DNA of 64,000 nt. Source: Acanthaster planci. Taxonomy: Eukaryota > Echinodermata > Asteroidea > Valvatida > Acanthasteridae. Positions within the stretch are counted from its first letter, which is position 1, and every line of letters begins with the position of its first letter. The notes under the pieces are model-generated. The model was not told the DNA's origin. It saw only the letters and a list, made by a program, of their open reading frames with translations, and did not search any database. The DNA lies in NCBI RefSeq assembly GCF_001949145.1, contig NW_019091650.1, positions 178,727-242,726 on the forward strand. Reading direction: 5' to 3'. This document shows, in pieces, positions 13,543-25,100 of this stretch. Made by a program: the position numbers and the translations under genes.

Positions 13543-16500
13543 CCGTTACATCGGAAGTCAGAGAGCAGATTTCTTTAAGGCGATGAAAGGATGATTATTT
13601 CTGGCGGGAGGACCCATTTTTAAACCCTGCTACCTCTTCAAACGCTCACTTCATTATTTCGTTAGTACCTTTGATCGACTGGCAAATATTTTCCACACTG
13701 CAGTCGTCGCTATTAATTAGTCCCAATGCTCCAATTAGCCTCTAATTACTTGCACCTACTGGAATTTATTTTAGGCAAGATGAAACTAAGTCGGCAGCTG
13801 TGTCCGTCAGTCGGTGATGAAGGAAGGAAAGTGAGCTGCCGAAGGCTCAATTACAATGCAGTATCCGGTCGGAGTGGACAGCATAAATTCCGGAGATATA
13901 GATATTAAGCAGAGGCAACGGATAATTTACCACATGCCGTCCATGGTCATTCCGCTCATTAGTTTTTTTGCATACACCATCTCATTAAAGGGCCAGGCAT
14001 TATTTTAAATGCAGTTCTTGTAAATATTTTGTTGCGTTCCATTTCACCGGATATCCAAGTTTTGCCTCAGAGTACATTGGTCATTTCCATGTTTATGCGA
14101 ATGTACATATAAATGAGCAAAAATATGATGTCATTTAATGCAGCAGGTTTGTAGTTGCTTTCACATTTACACTTAAGTGTGCCAGCATTTTGGATATTTT
14201 GCTGAGAAAGAATATGTTATTTCAAAGGGAGTATATCAAAATATCATTAATGCAAAGGGCGTTAACAATGCAAAACGCTTTTATCTTTCTTAAAAGTGCT
14301 GTAAAAGTTAATATATGTTCCAAATGTACCCTTTGTTTTATGTTCTGTCGCATGTATCTAATTTTGCAGCATGAAAAGAACATCAGCGAAGGTATTTTTT
14401 ATTACAAAATATCAAACTGTTACCAGCTGATACCATATTTCTTGGAAAGGTGTCATTTTTCGTATTGTTAATGAAATGACAACTGAATATAACGATAAAC
14501 TGAGCATGCTTTTCAACAGTGATACAACCGTGCTGTGCAATCTAACCTCAAAGTTCGAATTAAGCTGCTAAATGTAAGAAAATTCCCGGGGAAGCATTAA
14601 AGGCGGAAGTTCAACCCAAGTTCCAAGCGATAACTTACACTTGCACCATTCCCTGTCTGACTGGACCACCATGTCCGTTTGTAAGGTCGTTCACATTATG
14701 TGTGAAAATGTTTTTAAAGTAAACTCTCACCGGCTGGAGCTGATTCGAGCCCAATACTAAGGACAGAAGATCCCCTGCCGTCATGCCTGCCGAACCTTGA
14801 AGCACACCAGATGTAAATCTACAGGGCCTGGGAGAGGAGATGTGTGAGAATGTCAAGTCACATGTACAGTGCAGAATGTGACACGTCAAGTTACATCCAC
14901 TGCACTGTGGGCCTGCCGTGTGCAGTCCATACTTCAATGACGACTTAGTGGACAGCATCGTGGGTAAGCTTAAGCAGTCTACAGAGTAATACAGCTATGT
15001 CCGAAATCAGTTTGCAAGATATGTCTGCCAACTTCAGAAAAGAATCGAACGAAGGAAGTTCCACTGAAACTTTGGCGCGGTATCCTTTAGCCAGAGGGTG
15101 GTAACTACACTCTTACAGCTCTAGGCGTCCTAATGGACAACCATATACATTTGAAAGGTTGGTTACATGTTTAACTATCTCACACCGTTTCATCCATTGA
15201 AGGCAGTGGATCCACCACTGTCATTCCTATATTGCTTCGAAGAACACTAGATTTAAGCCCGGGGAAGGGGGGACTAGTGAGAATGTAGAGTTAGTTTCTT
15301 GGCAGAATGTGATATGCCAAGCTATTCCACTGCACTGTGGGCGAAACACACGAGATCAAAAACAACTATGAAAGCATTACCTGAGCATAACCCCCCTCAG
15401 GCGAACACAAGCTTCTTTTCAGCCTTCAGGTAGCAATTGCAATAGCAAACGGTACAGGACATACGGTTGCTCTTGAGCCATCGAATTCCTGAATTCCTTG
15501 GGCCGTTCATGCTGGCGTCCTCGTTCGTACATCCTCACTTGTAGGTAGCTGGTATTCATTTCAAACATTAGGGGGAGGAGCTAGAAACGATGGGAGTGGA
15601 CTAGCCCAGTCATGACCACCTGACCTTTCGATCGATTTTTTTTCTTTGTTTCTTTGTGAACTCTGTAATATAAAACACTGTCGTTATAACAAGAACGGGT
15701 GCGTGTATCTGTTACATGGCCCATCAAACCCGTACAATATTCACTCGAACACCATCGTTGAAGTACTATAAAGCTTGCTCCCTGGTTTTAAATTTAAACA
15801 ATAATTCCATCAAAGATGCCCATTACTCCTATAGTGCGAAATGCACATTGTGGCAAAGTCTCCTGCCTATAAGAACACTCAACTCCTAAGCCCACAAAGT
15901 TTGGTACACCTATGGGCTTAATTGACCAGTCGGCCATCTTTAATCGAAAGCGAGGTGATCCCCGCCATTTTTTTCTTAAAATCTGATTAACACGAGTGCA
16001 CGAATGACTACGATGCAAAAGGAGTGTATTGTATCTTACAATTTTTTTGCTCGGATAGATTTTGCCAGATTATGGATAAAGAGTCAGGTTAAACTTCTGA
16101 CCGAATTTTTCCCAAGTAAGGCTACGCCTGTAATAATTATTACAGGAAAGCAGTCAAGCACATTCCCATTATAGAGTGTTCAAGAAATAAAGTGGATTCG
16201 GTTATGAACCAGGATGCCCCTTCGTTAATATGACCTCGGAGTGGATACGCCTTTATGGTACATCGAAGCGGTCACAGCACACACTCAACTACAGACCAAG
16301 GGTGGTTGGTCTAACCATTTTACTTAATTCCGGTCTTTCCAGACTCCACACTAGCCTGGACACATGTGGGCATGGCAGACTTGTAACAGTATTAAAATAT
16401 CCTTGACCGTAAGAGAACTGACAGACAGCTGGGGAGAGTTTTCCAGAAATGCCTCTAATCACTCATCATTTTTTAATCCTATCATCAGATTAGGACGTCC

Positions 16501-16986
16501 ATGTGTTCTCATCAACTTAGCACATCGGGCTGATATCATCAAGGGCGTAGATCAGGACATTGCACGAGTTTGACATGTTTTTTGATCTCGGAAGATTCTT
16601 TGCCGTGACCTGGAAGAGCATCTGCTGGTCTCTTTGGGCGTATCGGCATTTTGATGCACCAACAATCCTCCCGATTATCAACCGCAAAATACCAGCTGCT
16701 CGTGCTGAGAGGGTGAATTAAACCACAGTCAGGCTGGCCTAATGGCGAATAGATCTAGACGAGTATTACACTGAGATAGACTATGAAAAGTGTGCTTTCG
16801 CTTCGTATTATTTCATCCGGTCTTAAGCCCTCCAGGTTTATTGTAAACCATACAGAATCTCCTCGGATGTAGGCCATTTGGCATGGTTTGGGTTAACTGT
16901 TGCAATAAAAAAAGTCATTGGTGGTCCTCAGAAAAAATCGATTTCTACACGCCACGTATGGACAAAACCTTAGTAAGATAACTAAT
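13543..16986. other. Gene-free stretch with a short direct repeat
   Basis: No gene recognised. A 42-bp sequence containing CCACTGCACTGTGGGC occurs at about 14871-14912 and again, about 80% identical by eye, at 15301-15342. A 107-codon minus-strand open frame overlaps the first copy but shows no domain. The region 13.9-14.5 kb is AT-rich. Confidence 0.45.
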
Positions 16987-16994
16987 GATCGGAA

Positions 16995-17104
16995 GGGTGC
17001 GTATCGTAAGTCCGACACCTAATAGGTGCGACACCTCAAAAGTCCGAATTTTCGGAGTTATGAAGCGTCGGAATAATGAGGCGTCGGACTTACGAGCTGA
17101 CCCC
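16995..17104. mobile_element. hAT-like MITE, 110 bp, with target duplication
   Basis: The element is almost a complete palindrome: the left arm carries TCGTAAGTCCGAC and the right arm its reverse complement, with ends GGGTGCG and GACCCC. It is bracketed by an identical GATCGGAA at 16987-16994 and 17105-17112. This 8-bp duplication is the length typical of hAT transposons. It has no coding capacity, so it would need a transposase supplied elsewhere. Confidence 0.7.
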
Positions 17105-17112
17105 GATCGGAA

Positions 17113-17599
17113 GGTTGGATGAAGCAAAACTTAAAAGTTAGTGGTAGTATCATCTAGTAAATCTCTTTTGGGAATGAGCGGGATTCTCAGATCAGTCAGA
17201 TTTTTCGACGTTTCGCACAATAAACGTTGTCTTTTAAAAATGATTAGAACTATAATTATTCACTATACTCAACTTGTTGGGCATTATTTTAGGGACTGTG
17301 GAGTCTCGACGAGTGATCGGTAAAGTGTGGAGACGTGGTGGCTGCTGGAGCTTGTAGGGACTGCTGGGTAGTCAGTGAACCATATCAGTGCAGCGAAGGG
17401 TGGCGGAGAGGGTGTCAAGGATCTGGAAAGACTCGTAGGCTGGCTGGGGCGGAGCTTAGTGGTCCCGGGGGAATAGACGGCCCATATTGGGACCGATCGA
17501 ATGAGGATGGGGCACCAGATGTCGCTGAAGCAGAAACCGATGTCTTCGGGCAAGATGTCGCGCTTGGTGATATTGATGATTTCTGATGTGGCAGACAAA
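17113..17599. other. Possible 3' untranslated tail of the adjoining LINE
   Basis: Overlapping minus-strand frames (122 codons at 17284-17652, 89 codons at 17415-17684) run beyond the end of the recognisable LINE protein, but no domain is visible in them. The stretch lies directly 3' of the LINE C-terminus and may be its untranslated tail. I cannot place the element's 3' end. Confidence 0.25.
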
Positions 17600-18055
17600 C
17601 TAGTGATCGATGCTTGGGCTGAGTTGTGTCTCGTGGTGCTCCCGCGTCGCACGATGAACGGGGCATGCAGTCAAGGCGCTCCACCGTGTTCTATCCTGAT
17701 ACCACTCCATCGTCTGTTGACGGTCCCTCTCCATTGTCTGCCACCAGTTCATTTTCAGCTCTTCTCTCATTCTCTGACCTGTTAATAGTAATTTGCAGAC
17801 CTTGCCCGGGGACCTTTTATGTCGCCCAGCCAGCTGAGGCGTCGCTTGTGTATGATAGTTGACACACTGGTACCTGATTGGATCTTCTTGCAACTTCGTT
17901 GACAGGAAGTCACTCCAGGGGAAGCCAAGAATCTTACGAAGGCGTCTTGTGTCAAAAGCGTCCAACTTTTCCTCTTGGCTTTATCTGAAGTTGCCATGCG
18001 TCACGGCTTCAGAGAAGCATGAACAGCACATTCGTGTTGTAGAATCTCAACTTTC
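17600..18055 (-). mobile_element. Decayed LINE 3' fragment (end of reverse transcriptase ORF)
   Basis: Read on the minus strand, three frames in succession give pieces typical of the region after the reverse transcriptase in metazoan non-LTR retrotransposons. First comes KLRFYNTNVLFMLL with a stop where a YGSE-type motif is expected. Next are DAFDTRRLRKILGFPWSDF and STIIHKRRLSWLG. Last is a tail with EWYQDRTRWSALTACP. The order is right but at least two frameshifts and stops break it. The catalytic YADD region is absent, as expected of a 5'-truncated copy. It differs from the LINE at 49-50.7 kb, so two families are present. Confidence 0.75.
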
Positions 18056-21000
18056 AGTTGTGTCCGGTTTCAGTTCATGCGATCTGGTGGTCTTTGGTGT
18101 GACAGTGCTTTACGATGGCAGTGCTTTTATGATGGGCGTTCGTCGAAATCTTCCTGTCTGCCACGGGCTCTGTGTTCGATGGATCTGGTGGGGATGTCCC
18201 TACTAACGCCGCTTGTGTACCTGTACTCACGTTGGGAAAAACAGTGATGTCATACACATAAGGGTCTGCACTTGCAATTTGCCGGTGGAGTATGCAGGCC
18301 TGTGCATGGTGAAGCATGGTCTTTGTATTTGGTCTTGATTTGGCTTGTAGCTGGTTCCTTGCAATGCTTCAGGGACGCGATGGAGATCCTAAAAGAGATG
18401 ATCCTCCACATACCCCGAGACAGACAGAACACGCTGTCCGAAACATTAAGTATTTCCACAAGTTCTTTTCATTATACCATTCTCAGTGCTACAAGATATC
18501 TCTTTGTGATGCCACTGTGAGCTTTACCCTATCACTGATGATTGAATGACGGTGCTTCCAAACTAATTTTTTTTGGTAGTGATAACTTATAGTTCTGTTG
18601 AACAAACTATCCCCTCGAGCGTTTTCTTCATGTTTTGTGGTTTCACTATTATGTGCTCTCCGACCTTGTCCGCGTCTTTCTCAAAAGAATGTCCTTCAGA
18701 GATTGTGTGTTTTGGGGTTTTTGTGGGTTTTTATTCATCCGCAGACAGGTGCAACCCACAAAGTGGACGGTTAAAATGCAAGGCAGTCAACAAGAAAGTT
18801 CCCTGAAAGTTTGCCCACCTCAACCCCTGTCGTCTTCTGAGAAACTTTGTCTCTCACAGCCCGCAAGATAATGCTGGGTGTTTACTGAGACGGTGATAGG
18901 ACGGCAGAGTCCATTGGAGGACGGAGCGTTTCTGATTTGCAGATTGCCGACTTGTTCTTGGGCCGGGCAAAGCTACTTGGGAATGTTTGTCAGAGCTTCC
19001 CCGCAGAGCGTCAAAGTGCGCGTAGGCGAGCGAAGAGCAAATAGACACAGGATTGTGTGGAAAGGTTGAAAGAATACGACACGTCCATAGCCTGGTCCAA
19101 TGTCTGGTGTTTCATGGACAACATGCAACCAGTCGTATCAATTCAACTTAACCTATTAAGTATCGGTAGGTCACGGTAAAGTCCTACATACAAAAGCAGC
19201 AATTTACAGAACTTGCCTTGAAAAGATATTTCCTATTGGTTAGGGACAGGAAAAATAGTCCGCATTTAGCTGCTTCTTGTTATATTTGAAATACAACAAA
19301 GTGATGAAAATTAAGACATTAATTTTCAAATAGAGCTTAAACTCCATCAAAGCGAGGTTCAGAAGAGATGTCCCAACAGTTCGTGGATCGTAACGTTAAG
19401 GTTGAGACACCCTGAAGGACTATCAATCCTGTGTGTACCAAATCATGATCCGTTGCCATGGTAACAGGCATGCTTCACTTGCCTGCTTTTCCATGACCTA
19501 CAAACTAGGTCTCTTCTTATAAGGGGCTCTCGTCAACGAAGAGGCGCTTGAGCGAGGTCGCTCGGGTTTTATGTGCTAAATCACGGAACACGGGGACCAG
19601 TCCGTGATCGGATCTTAGCCAAAGTCTGCCCCCGTGAAAAGTGCAGGTGTACAACTGTAGAGCAAGGTACAACCGTGTCTGTACAGAAATCAAGTCCATG
19701 TAGGATTGACTGGCAGTCGCCTCCTTAAATTAATAGGTAGGCTGACATGTACACGCGCACTTTCCTGAATTGAAGAAAACGTAGAACTGAAAATCTGGAA
19801 TTTTTTGTAGCCGTAGAAACGTACATGCGGCTGTAGAGCATATGTGCTTTTCGGTACTTACGCAATTCTACGCTGTCTTGTGAGCTTTCATGACCGCGTC
19901 GAAAATGGTGCCGATAGATTTGAGGGCGCCTGAAATCGTGGGTGACGCATGTGTTCCTGGTAGCCCTTCGGGGCACGCACTGCAAAATTTGAAGTGTTAA
20001 AAGATATAAAAATGCTGAATATTTCAATAATTTTTGCAATTTAAATCGGGAAATTTCAAGCTGGGCTACCTCTGCGCGTGCACACGACCGTGGCAATGAA
20101 GAAATAAAAAGCCGATATCGCGTATCTCTCTGCATATTGGTTTGGAAATTGTACCTCATGAGCCGGCTATCGTTTCGAGCAAATCCCACGTATCCCGCTT
20201 TTCATCTGTCGTAAATTGACACCGTCAGAATCTCTCAAAAAATCTTGTAAATGACATCTGTTCATGGCCATAGTGCTCATGGGCTTGATAATGCACTGAA
20301 TTGCCTCAAGTACACCTCGAGAAATGGAGTCAAACTAAAAACCAACTTTCATGCATATCTATAAGTAACATTTTTAACCCAGAGAGTGATTCTCCGAAAA
20401 CATTTATTTTTGAAACTCAATAGAGCGTTGAACCCGTTCATTCGTACGTTTGTTCAACAGAGTTGACAATCATAACTATTTTTAAAAAAAAAAGCTACAA
20501 TAATCTGAAACAGCGTAATCTGCATGTATCAGTTTTGAAAACGTGCCAGCGTACATTTTATCATGTAAACTTCAGCTTTTTTATCTCAACTTATCATGCT
20601 CCAATGCCGTTAGCGCTCGCCTACTCAGGCATTACGAGCAAAATCACTCCTCCAGCTCAACTCATTTTTGTGTGTTTCAGTCGACGTCCGGATTAAGTTT
20701 GCATGAGGGACTGTGATTTTCTGAAAGGCCAAAAGCTGAGCTGCATTATTATCACACAAAAATATTATTCTGTCGTAATGACTAAATTAAGGTTTGATAC
20801 ATGACGCGAATGTACAGGCAATGGAGCTGAATGCGTACGTAGGGTTCCGTGTTGCAATATGTTCTCATCACTGCGAGCTCTGAAATGTCCAATGACATGT
20901 GAAATTGTGTTGTCCATCGTTTTTAACAGTATTCCCTGAACATCCGACGAATGCCACAGTAAAATTTGGTGTTTTTTATGGTTTTTTGGGGGGGGGTTGA

Positions 21001-21603
21001 AGTTTAAAATGGTCAGATCTTTTGTTCGTTCGTCACTTCTGTGTTTTGTTTGCTTTTGCACTCTAAATGTCAGTATTCAGAAGACACTGTACGAGTTCAG
21101 TGAACATATGAATATCAGTGTTTCAGGTCATTTGTAATACTTAATGTGCGCAGTGAAAGAATATGCATATTCCATCGCCATTGGAAATTGCTCAACGAGT
21201 CGCGTAGAGTCTTTACCCACGAAGATGGTGTATCATTCTGCTAACAAAGAAAACCTTTCTACCTATGTCTGTAACATATTTTGTGCTAAAGCTTTCTAAT
21301 CCTATACAGTTTCATTAGAGCGATACATAATGCATTCAAGCAGAACATGTTGTGGACGGGTGTCACCCAAAATGTTGCTGGAGTGGGAGATGCATCGCAG
21401 CAAATTTGGAAATCAGCAACGACGGAGGGGGGGGTATTTTTGAGAAAATTCATGATTTTCAGTCCCTCTCCTCCTCCCATTTCTTTGACTTTTTTTTTCT
21501 TTTCCCAGTTTTAATTTTTCAATTTCTTCGGGGGGGGATAATGCACTCCCTTCGCGATGCCCATCGTGTGTGGATTGAAGAAAAGGAATGAGAGGCCATT
21601 TCG
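18056..21603. other. Gene-free stretch, nothing recognised
   Basis: A 154-codon minus-strand frame at 19725-20189 is the longest; it is rich in Arg, Ser and Tyr and shows no domain. Poly-T and poly-G runs occur near 20.99 and 21.49-21.53 kb. LINE sequence may continue a little beyond 18.05 kb, but I could not recognise it. Confidence 0.45.
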
Positions 21604-21899
21604 TTAATTGCTGAGTACGAGAAAAGAATATCCCATCACGAGGGACAAAAGTTCCTTGTGCTCCACAAACTCCTTTGACGTCACGAGAAGTCGCTCCGAA
21701 CTCCGGATGTCTTTGACACGTACGTAAACAGCCAAATTTTGGGCCGGCTCGATCTTGTACGTGATGCAGACCGTCTCATCAAAGGTGATGGTGGGCGTAA
21801 TCCAACCCTCTGACGAGATTTGTGTCCGTCCTCCCCTGACGTCCCATGGATATCGTCCTCCTGGCAAATAATAGAATGGCAAATACTCGTGGCAGGTGT
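21604..21899 (-). CDS. Possible exon of an extracellular-domain protein (MAM-like?)
   Basis: On the minus strand a TTCTTCCTGAG acceptor-like site precedes about 97 open codons that end at a stop. The reading is protein-like, with many C or G third positions. It contains YYLPGGRYPWDVRGG, then SSEGWITPTITFDETVCITY, then NLAVYVRVKD. The pattern of a Gly/Arg-rich loop, a W-x-x-P-x-I strand, a Cys on a C-x-T-Y strand and then an L-x-V-Y-V-x-V strand recalls the middle of MAM or similar beta-sandwich domains. Candidate donors lie near the 3' part (CTC|GTGATG). I see no adjoining exons, so it may be a lone exon or a gene fragment. The protein family is a guess; the coding call itself is moderate. 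Confidence 0.35.
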
Positions 21900-22027
21900 C
21901 TCAGGAAGAACGGCCGTGGTGTGTGCTTTCGGCAAACGTTATCTTGACGTTTACTCCACGGCAGGAGAAGGTATGTGTACAGAGTTCGTCAAGTGCCGTC
22001 TTGAAATGTCATCGTGATACAGACTGA

Positions 22028-22130
22028 GGCTGCATCCGAATAGGTTGTCAAGAGCTAGGGCTAGGTCTTCACTCCATCGTGGAGAGGCGCAGACAATAGA
22101 CCTCGCTTGAGCTCTGGAGGTGAGCATCGG
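22028..22130. mobile_element. MITE (family B) copy
   Basis: The sequence from GGCTGCATCCGAATA through GGTCTTCACTCCAT, GCGCAGACAATAGACCT and GAGCTCTGGA matches, in inverse orientation, the copy at 51085-51211. The element is semi-palindromic: AGAGCTAGGGCTAGGTCT is mirrored by AGACCTNGCTTGAGCTCT. No coding capacity. Confidence 0.55.
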
Positions 22131-25100
22131 AAGTACCTGTATGATGGATTTATTAAACTGTGGCACCAGTAGATTCGTGCTCAATTATTGAAGGCCGCCT
22201 CTCACCCATTTTGATTGAAAAATATTGGCACAGCCTTTGTATTTGTAAGGTAATGGCTGAGAGTTAACTGCGTACTACAGCAACATTCTTTGAAGGGCAG
22301 TGAACTGGTTGTCCCATTTCTGAACTCCATTTCACCCCCCTTCATGTGAAATTTGAAGTCCAATGGAATATTCAGATTATACTGACTTATACATTTCTCA
22401 ACAGCGGTTGGGAAACTGTGCTCTGCAGTCGACTGTAGTGATCATTACGAAAACAAGACTTCAATTCAAAATAAAATTTGAACAAAAAGCTAATCCTGCA
22501 ATGAAACATTAGCACTAATGAAGATAAGTGGACCCCTCTTTTGAAAACTGAGAGCTGAATTATGACATGGTATGGGGGAACGTTGTTCCGCGTCACTGGT
22601 GAGTTTATGCGTCCGCTCGTAAAGTTTAAGGTGCTCACATTGGTTGTGGACAAATGCACTAAAGGAACATTTATTGTGGACCCACGCTTACGCTGTGCGA
22701 CAGGCATGTTCGTTCTTTTGTTGCCTGTTTTGACTTTATTTATTTCTGTTTTCTCTTGTTCCTTGACCAAAGCGCAGAAAGGCAAGGAAGCCCCTTTCAT
22801 GATGTTTAGATTTTTAGGAAAAAAAAACCCTAAATAACCCGTTATTCACATGTATGAACCCGTAGGATGCAATCGAAGCTTGCGTTGGTGATCAGTTTAT
22901 GGTGTTTACTTCCATGTACCGGTACCTATTGAAGAACAACCTTTTTTCCCTCCCAAGTCTTTGACTCTTAGGAAGGGTTTGTTCGCGAGACTTGCCACCA
23001 ATTCTCGCGCATCAAGAAACGGCCGAGGTCTAAATGACCTCGTACTCGCTCTTTTACCCTTGACGAATATGTGATGTATTGCCCCTAAAAACCATGTCTT
23101 TCCTATCGGGGCCGTTCTTTACAGACAGCGTTCATTTCCTCTTCACTGAGTTTTCTGCGATCCCGTTGAGATATCAGGCATTTTCTGTACCGTCGGGTCC
23201 GGTAGGGATTGCTCTGACAAGTGCAAAATCAGCTCTGGTGCCGGCATCTTTCCCCAGGCTCCCACAAGCCGTCATGCAATTAAAACATTCTGTAATGGGA
23301 GAAGCCTCCTTTCGTCGTGACGACTCCCTCAAACAAGCCGGGTCTAGTCGCGTTCTACGACTCTGCCCTGCGAAATAATCATTTGGACGGGGCGTTCCCA
23401 CGGGGCCCCTCAACCGCACGGTCCCGACAACGGTACGCCTCTTAACCGTTCCGCATGCGGCTGGTCGCGATTTACTCTCTTTTTCTTTTTGTCTATTTTT
23501 TTCGTTGGAGTACTGACTGTTCGGCTATGCCGGGGTGAATTTCCCTTCCCCAAGGGGTCGTTCACTTCGCTCACCAAGACTGTGAGGACACCAGTCAAAT
23601 ATCGGTGTCGTTTGCGCCAACTGCAAGAACAAATTTTGAAGCCATGTAAAACCAAATTGCCCTCCGTGATTTGCATGCAGTCGCAACCTGGGCATCAGTT
23701 GGAATTGCTATCTACTGAAGAAAGTTGGCTCTTTGCACTTTGTAGCAGGCATTGGACCTTAATTAACTGCATTTCCTGTCCTACGTGGACTAATTTCATG
23801 GTCCACAGGCACAACCTATAAGCTAAAGAGACTCTACGTAGTAATAAATGCAATACCAAAAGGTCATGTGACCCACTGTGGTTGGCCGGAGAGTACCATG
23901 TGTCCGCCGTGGTGACTGTTTTCGGCTCATAAGGTCCGTAAAATGGACTCAATAAAAGAAAATTGTAATGCACAGCTTTACACTGTACACTGGGTACCGT
24001 TGTCCTGAATGCTCTTTTGTGCACAGTGAATAAAACCTCAAGGAGACAAGAGGAGCATTCATATATGTAGGACTGATTGAATTAGAGGGGATTTCTCAGC
24101 AACGGGAAAATTGGTCTGCATGCAGTGTAGCCCACAAAAGGATGAAAATCTAGTGACCCTGGCCTTTACGTACTTGTTATTGCCAATCCAGTTTACTGTG
24201 CAACGTGACACTCTCAGCCCGTGTAATTAAAAGTTCAGTTTCAAAATTGAAGGAGAGCGGAAAGGTCTATTTGATTTCTTCTAATCATGTTTCAAAGAAA
24301 TGCTTAGTCTCATTGTGCCTTTAGTTCAGCCATGGAAACCTAGTTTACGAATGAGAGTCGAGAGATAGCGCACGTTCCGTGTTCAAACTGACTCATCCCA
24401 ACTGTTGTTGAAACTGGTAACTAAAGATCGCTTACGCCATTGTAAATCCGTATCAAGGGTGGTTCGAAAGGGTTCGATTCAGCGTTTTATTGATTATGTC
24501 ATTTACCCATTCACAAGCGATTTGACCATGCAGTTAATCCACCGCATCGCCACAATGCCTTCGCTCAAGGGAGGCAGATCTGTTTTCGTTCTTAAAATAA
24601 TCAATTCTTTAAAATGACTGAGCAGTCACAATGTCGATGAAACGTCGTATAAAACTGCCCACGCAAATTGAAAACAAGCGGATTATATTTTACAAAGAAG
24701 ATCCATTTACAGCATTTAAAATAGCAATCATTTTTCTTAATGGTACAGCATGTAGCCGTTGTGACGCCAGTTTTTACGGTTGCAAGCTTTGCACTCGAGT
24801 CTGAATTAATGATAAATTCCACTTGTTATACTCGGGGTATTTTTGCCCCAGCTGAGTCGGCCTTTGTAAAGATCGCGGTGAATATTGGGATTGTCTTCCT
24901 CGCCTAATAAGACGTTTGTTCTGCCCAGAGCAATATTGACTTGTCTCTGGAGCTTGTATTCAAGTGGCCTAGAGACAAGGGTCTCAAGGACCTTTTGGTA
25001 GGCCTTAGGTGTATTTGTAGAGAACCATATGTCTCTGGCTTTAAACTGATTGCAGATTATCTGCATATAGCCCATATTTTGGGGAATAACTGCGTGCATG

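Noticed and set aside
19725-20189. 154-codon minus-strand frame
   Set aside because: Low-information composition, no domain and AT-rich flanks; length is compatible with chance in 64 kb.
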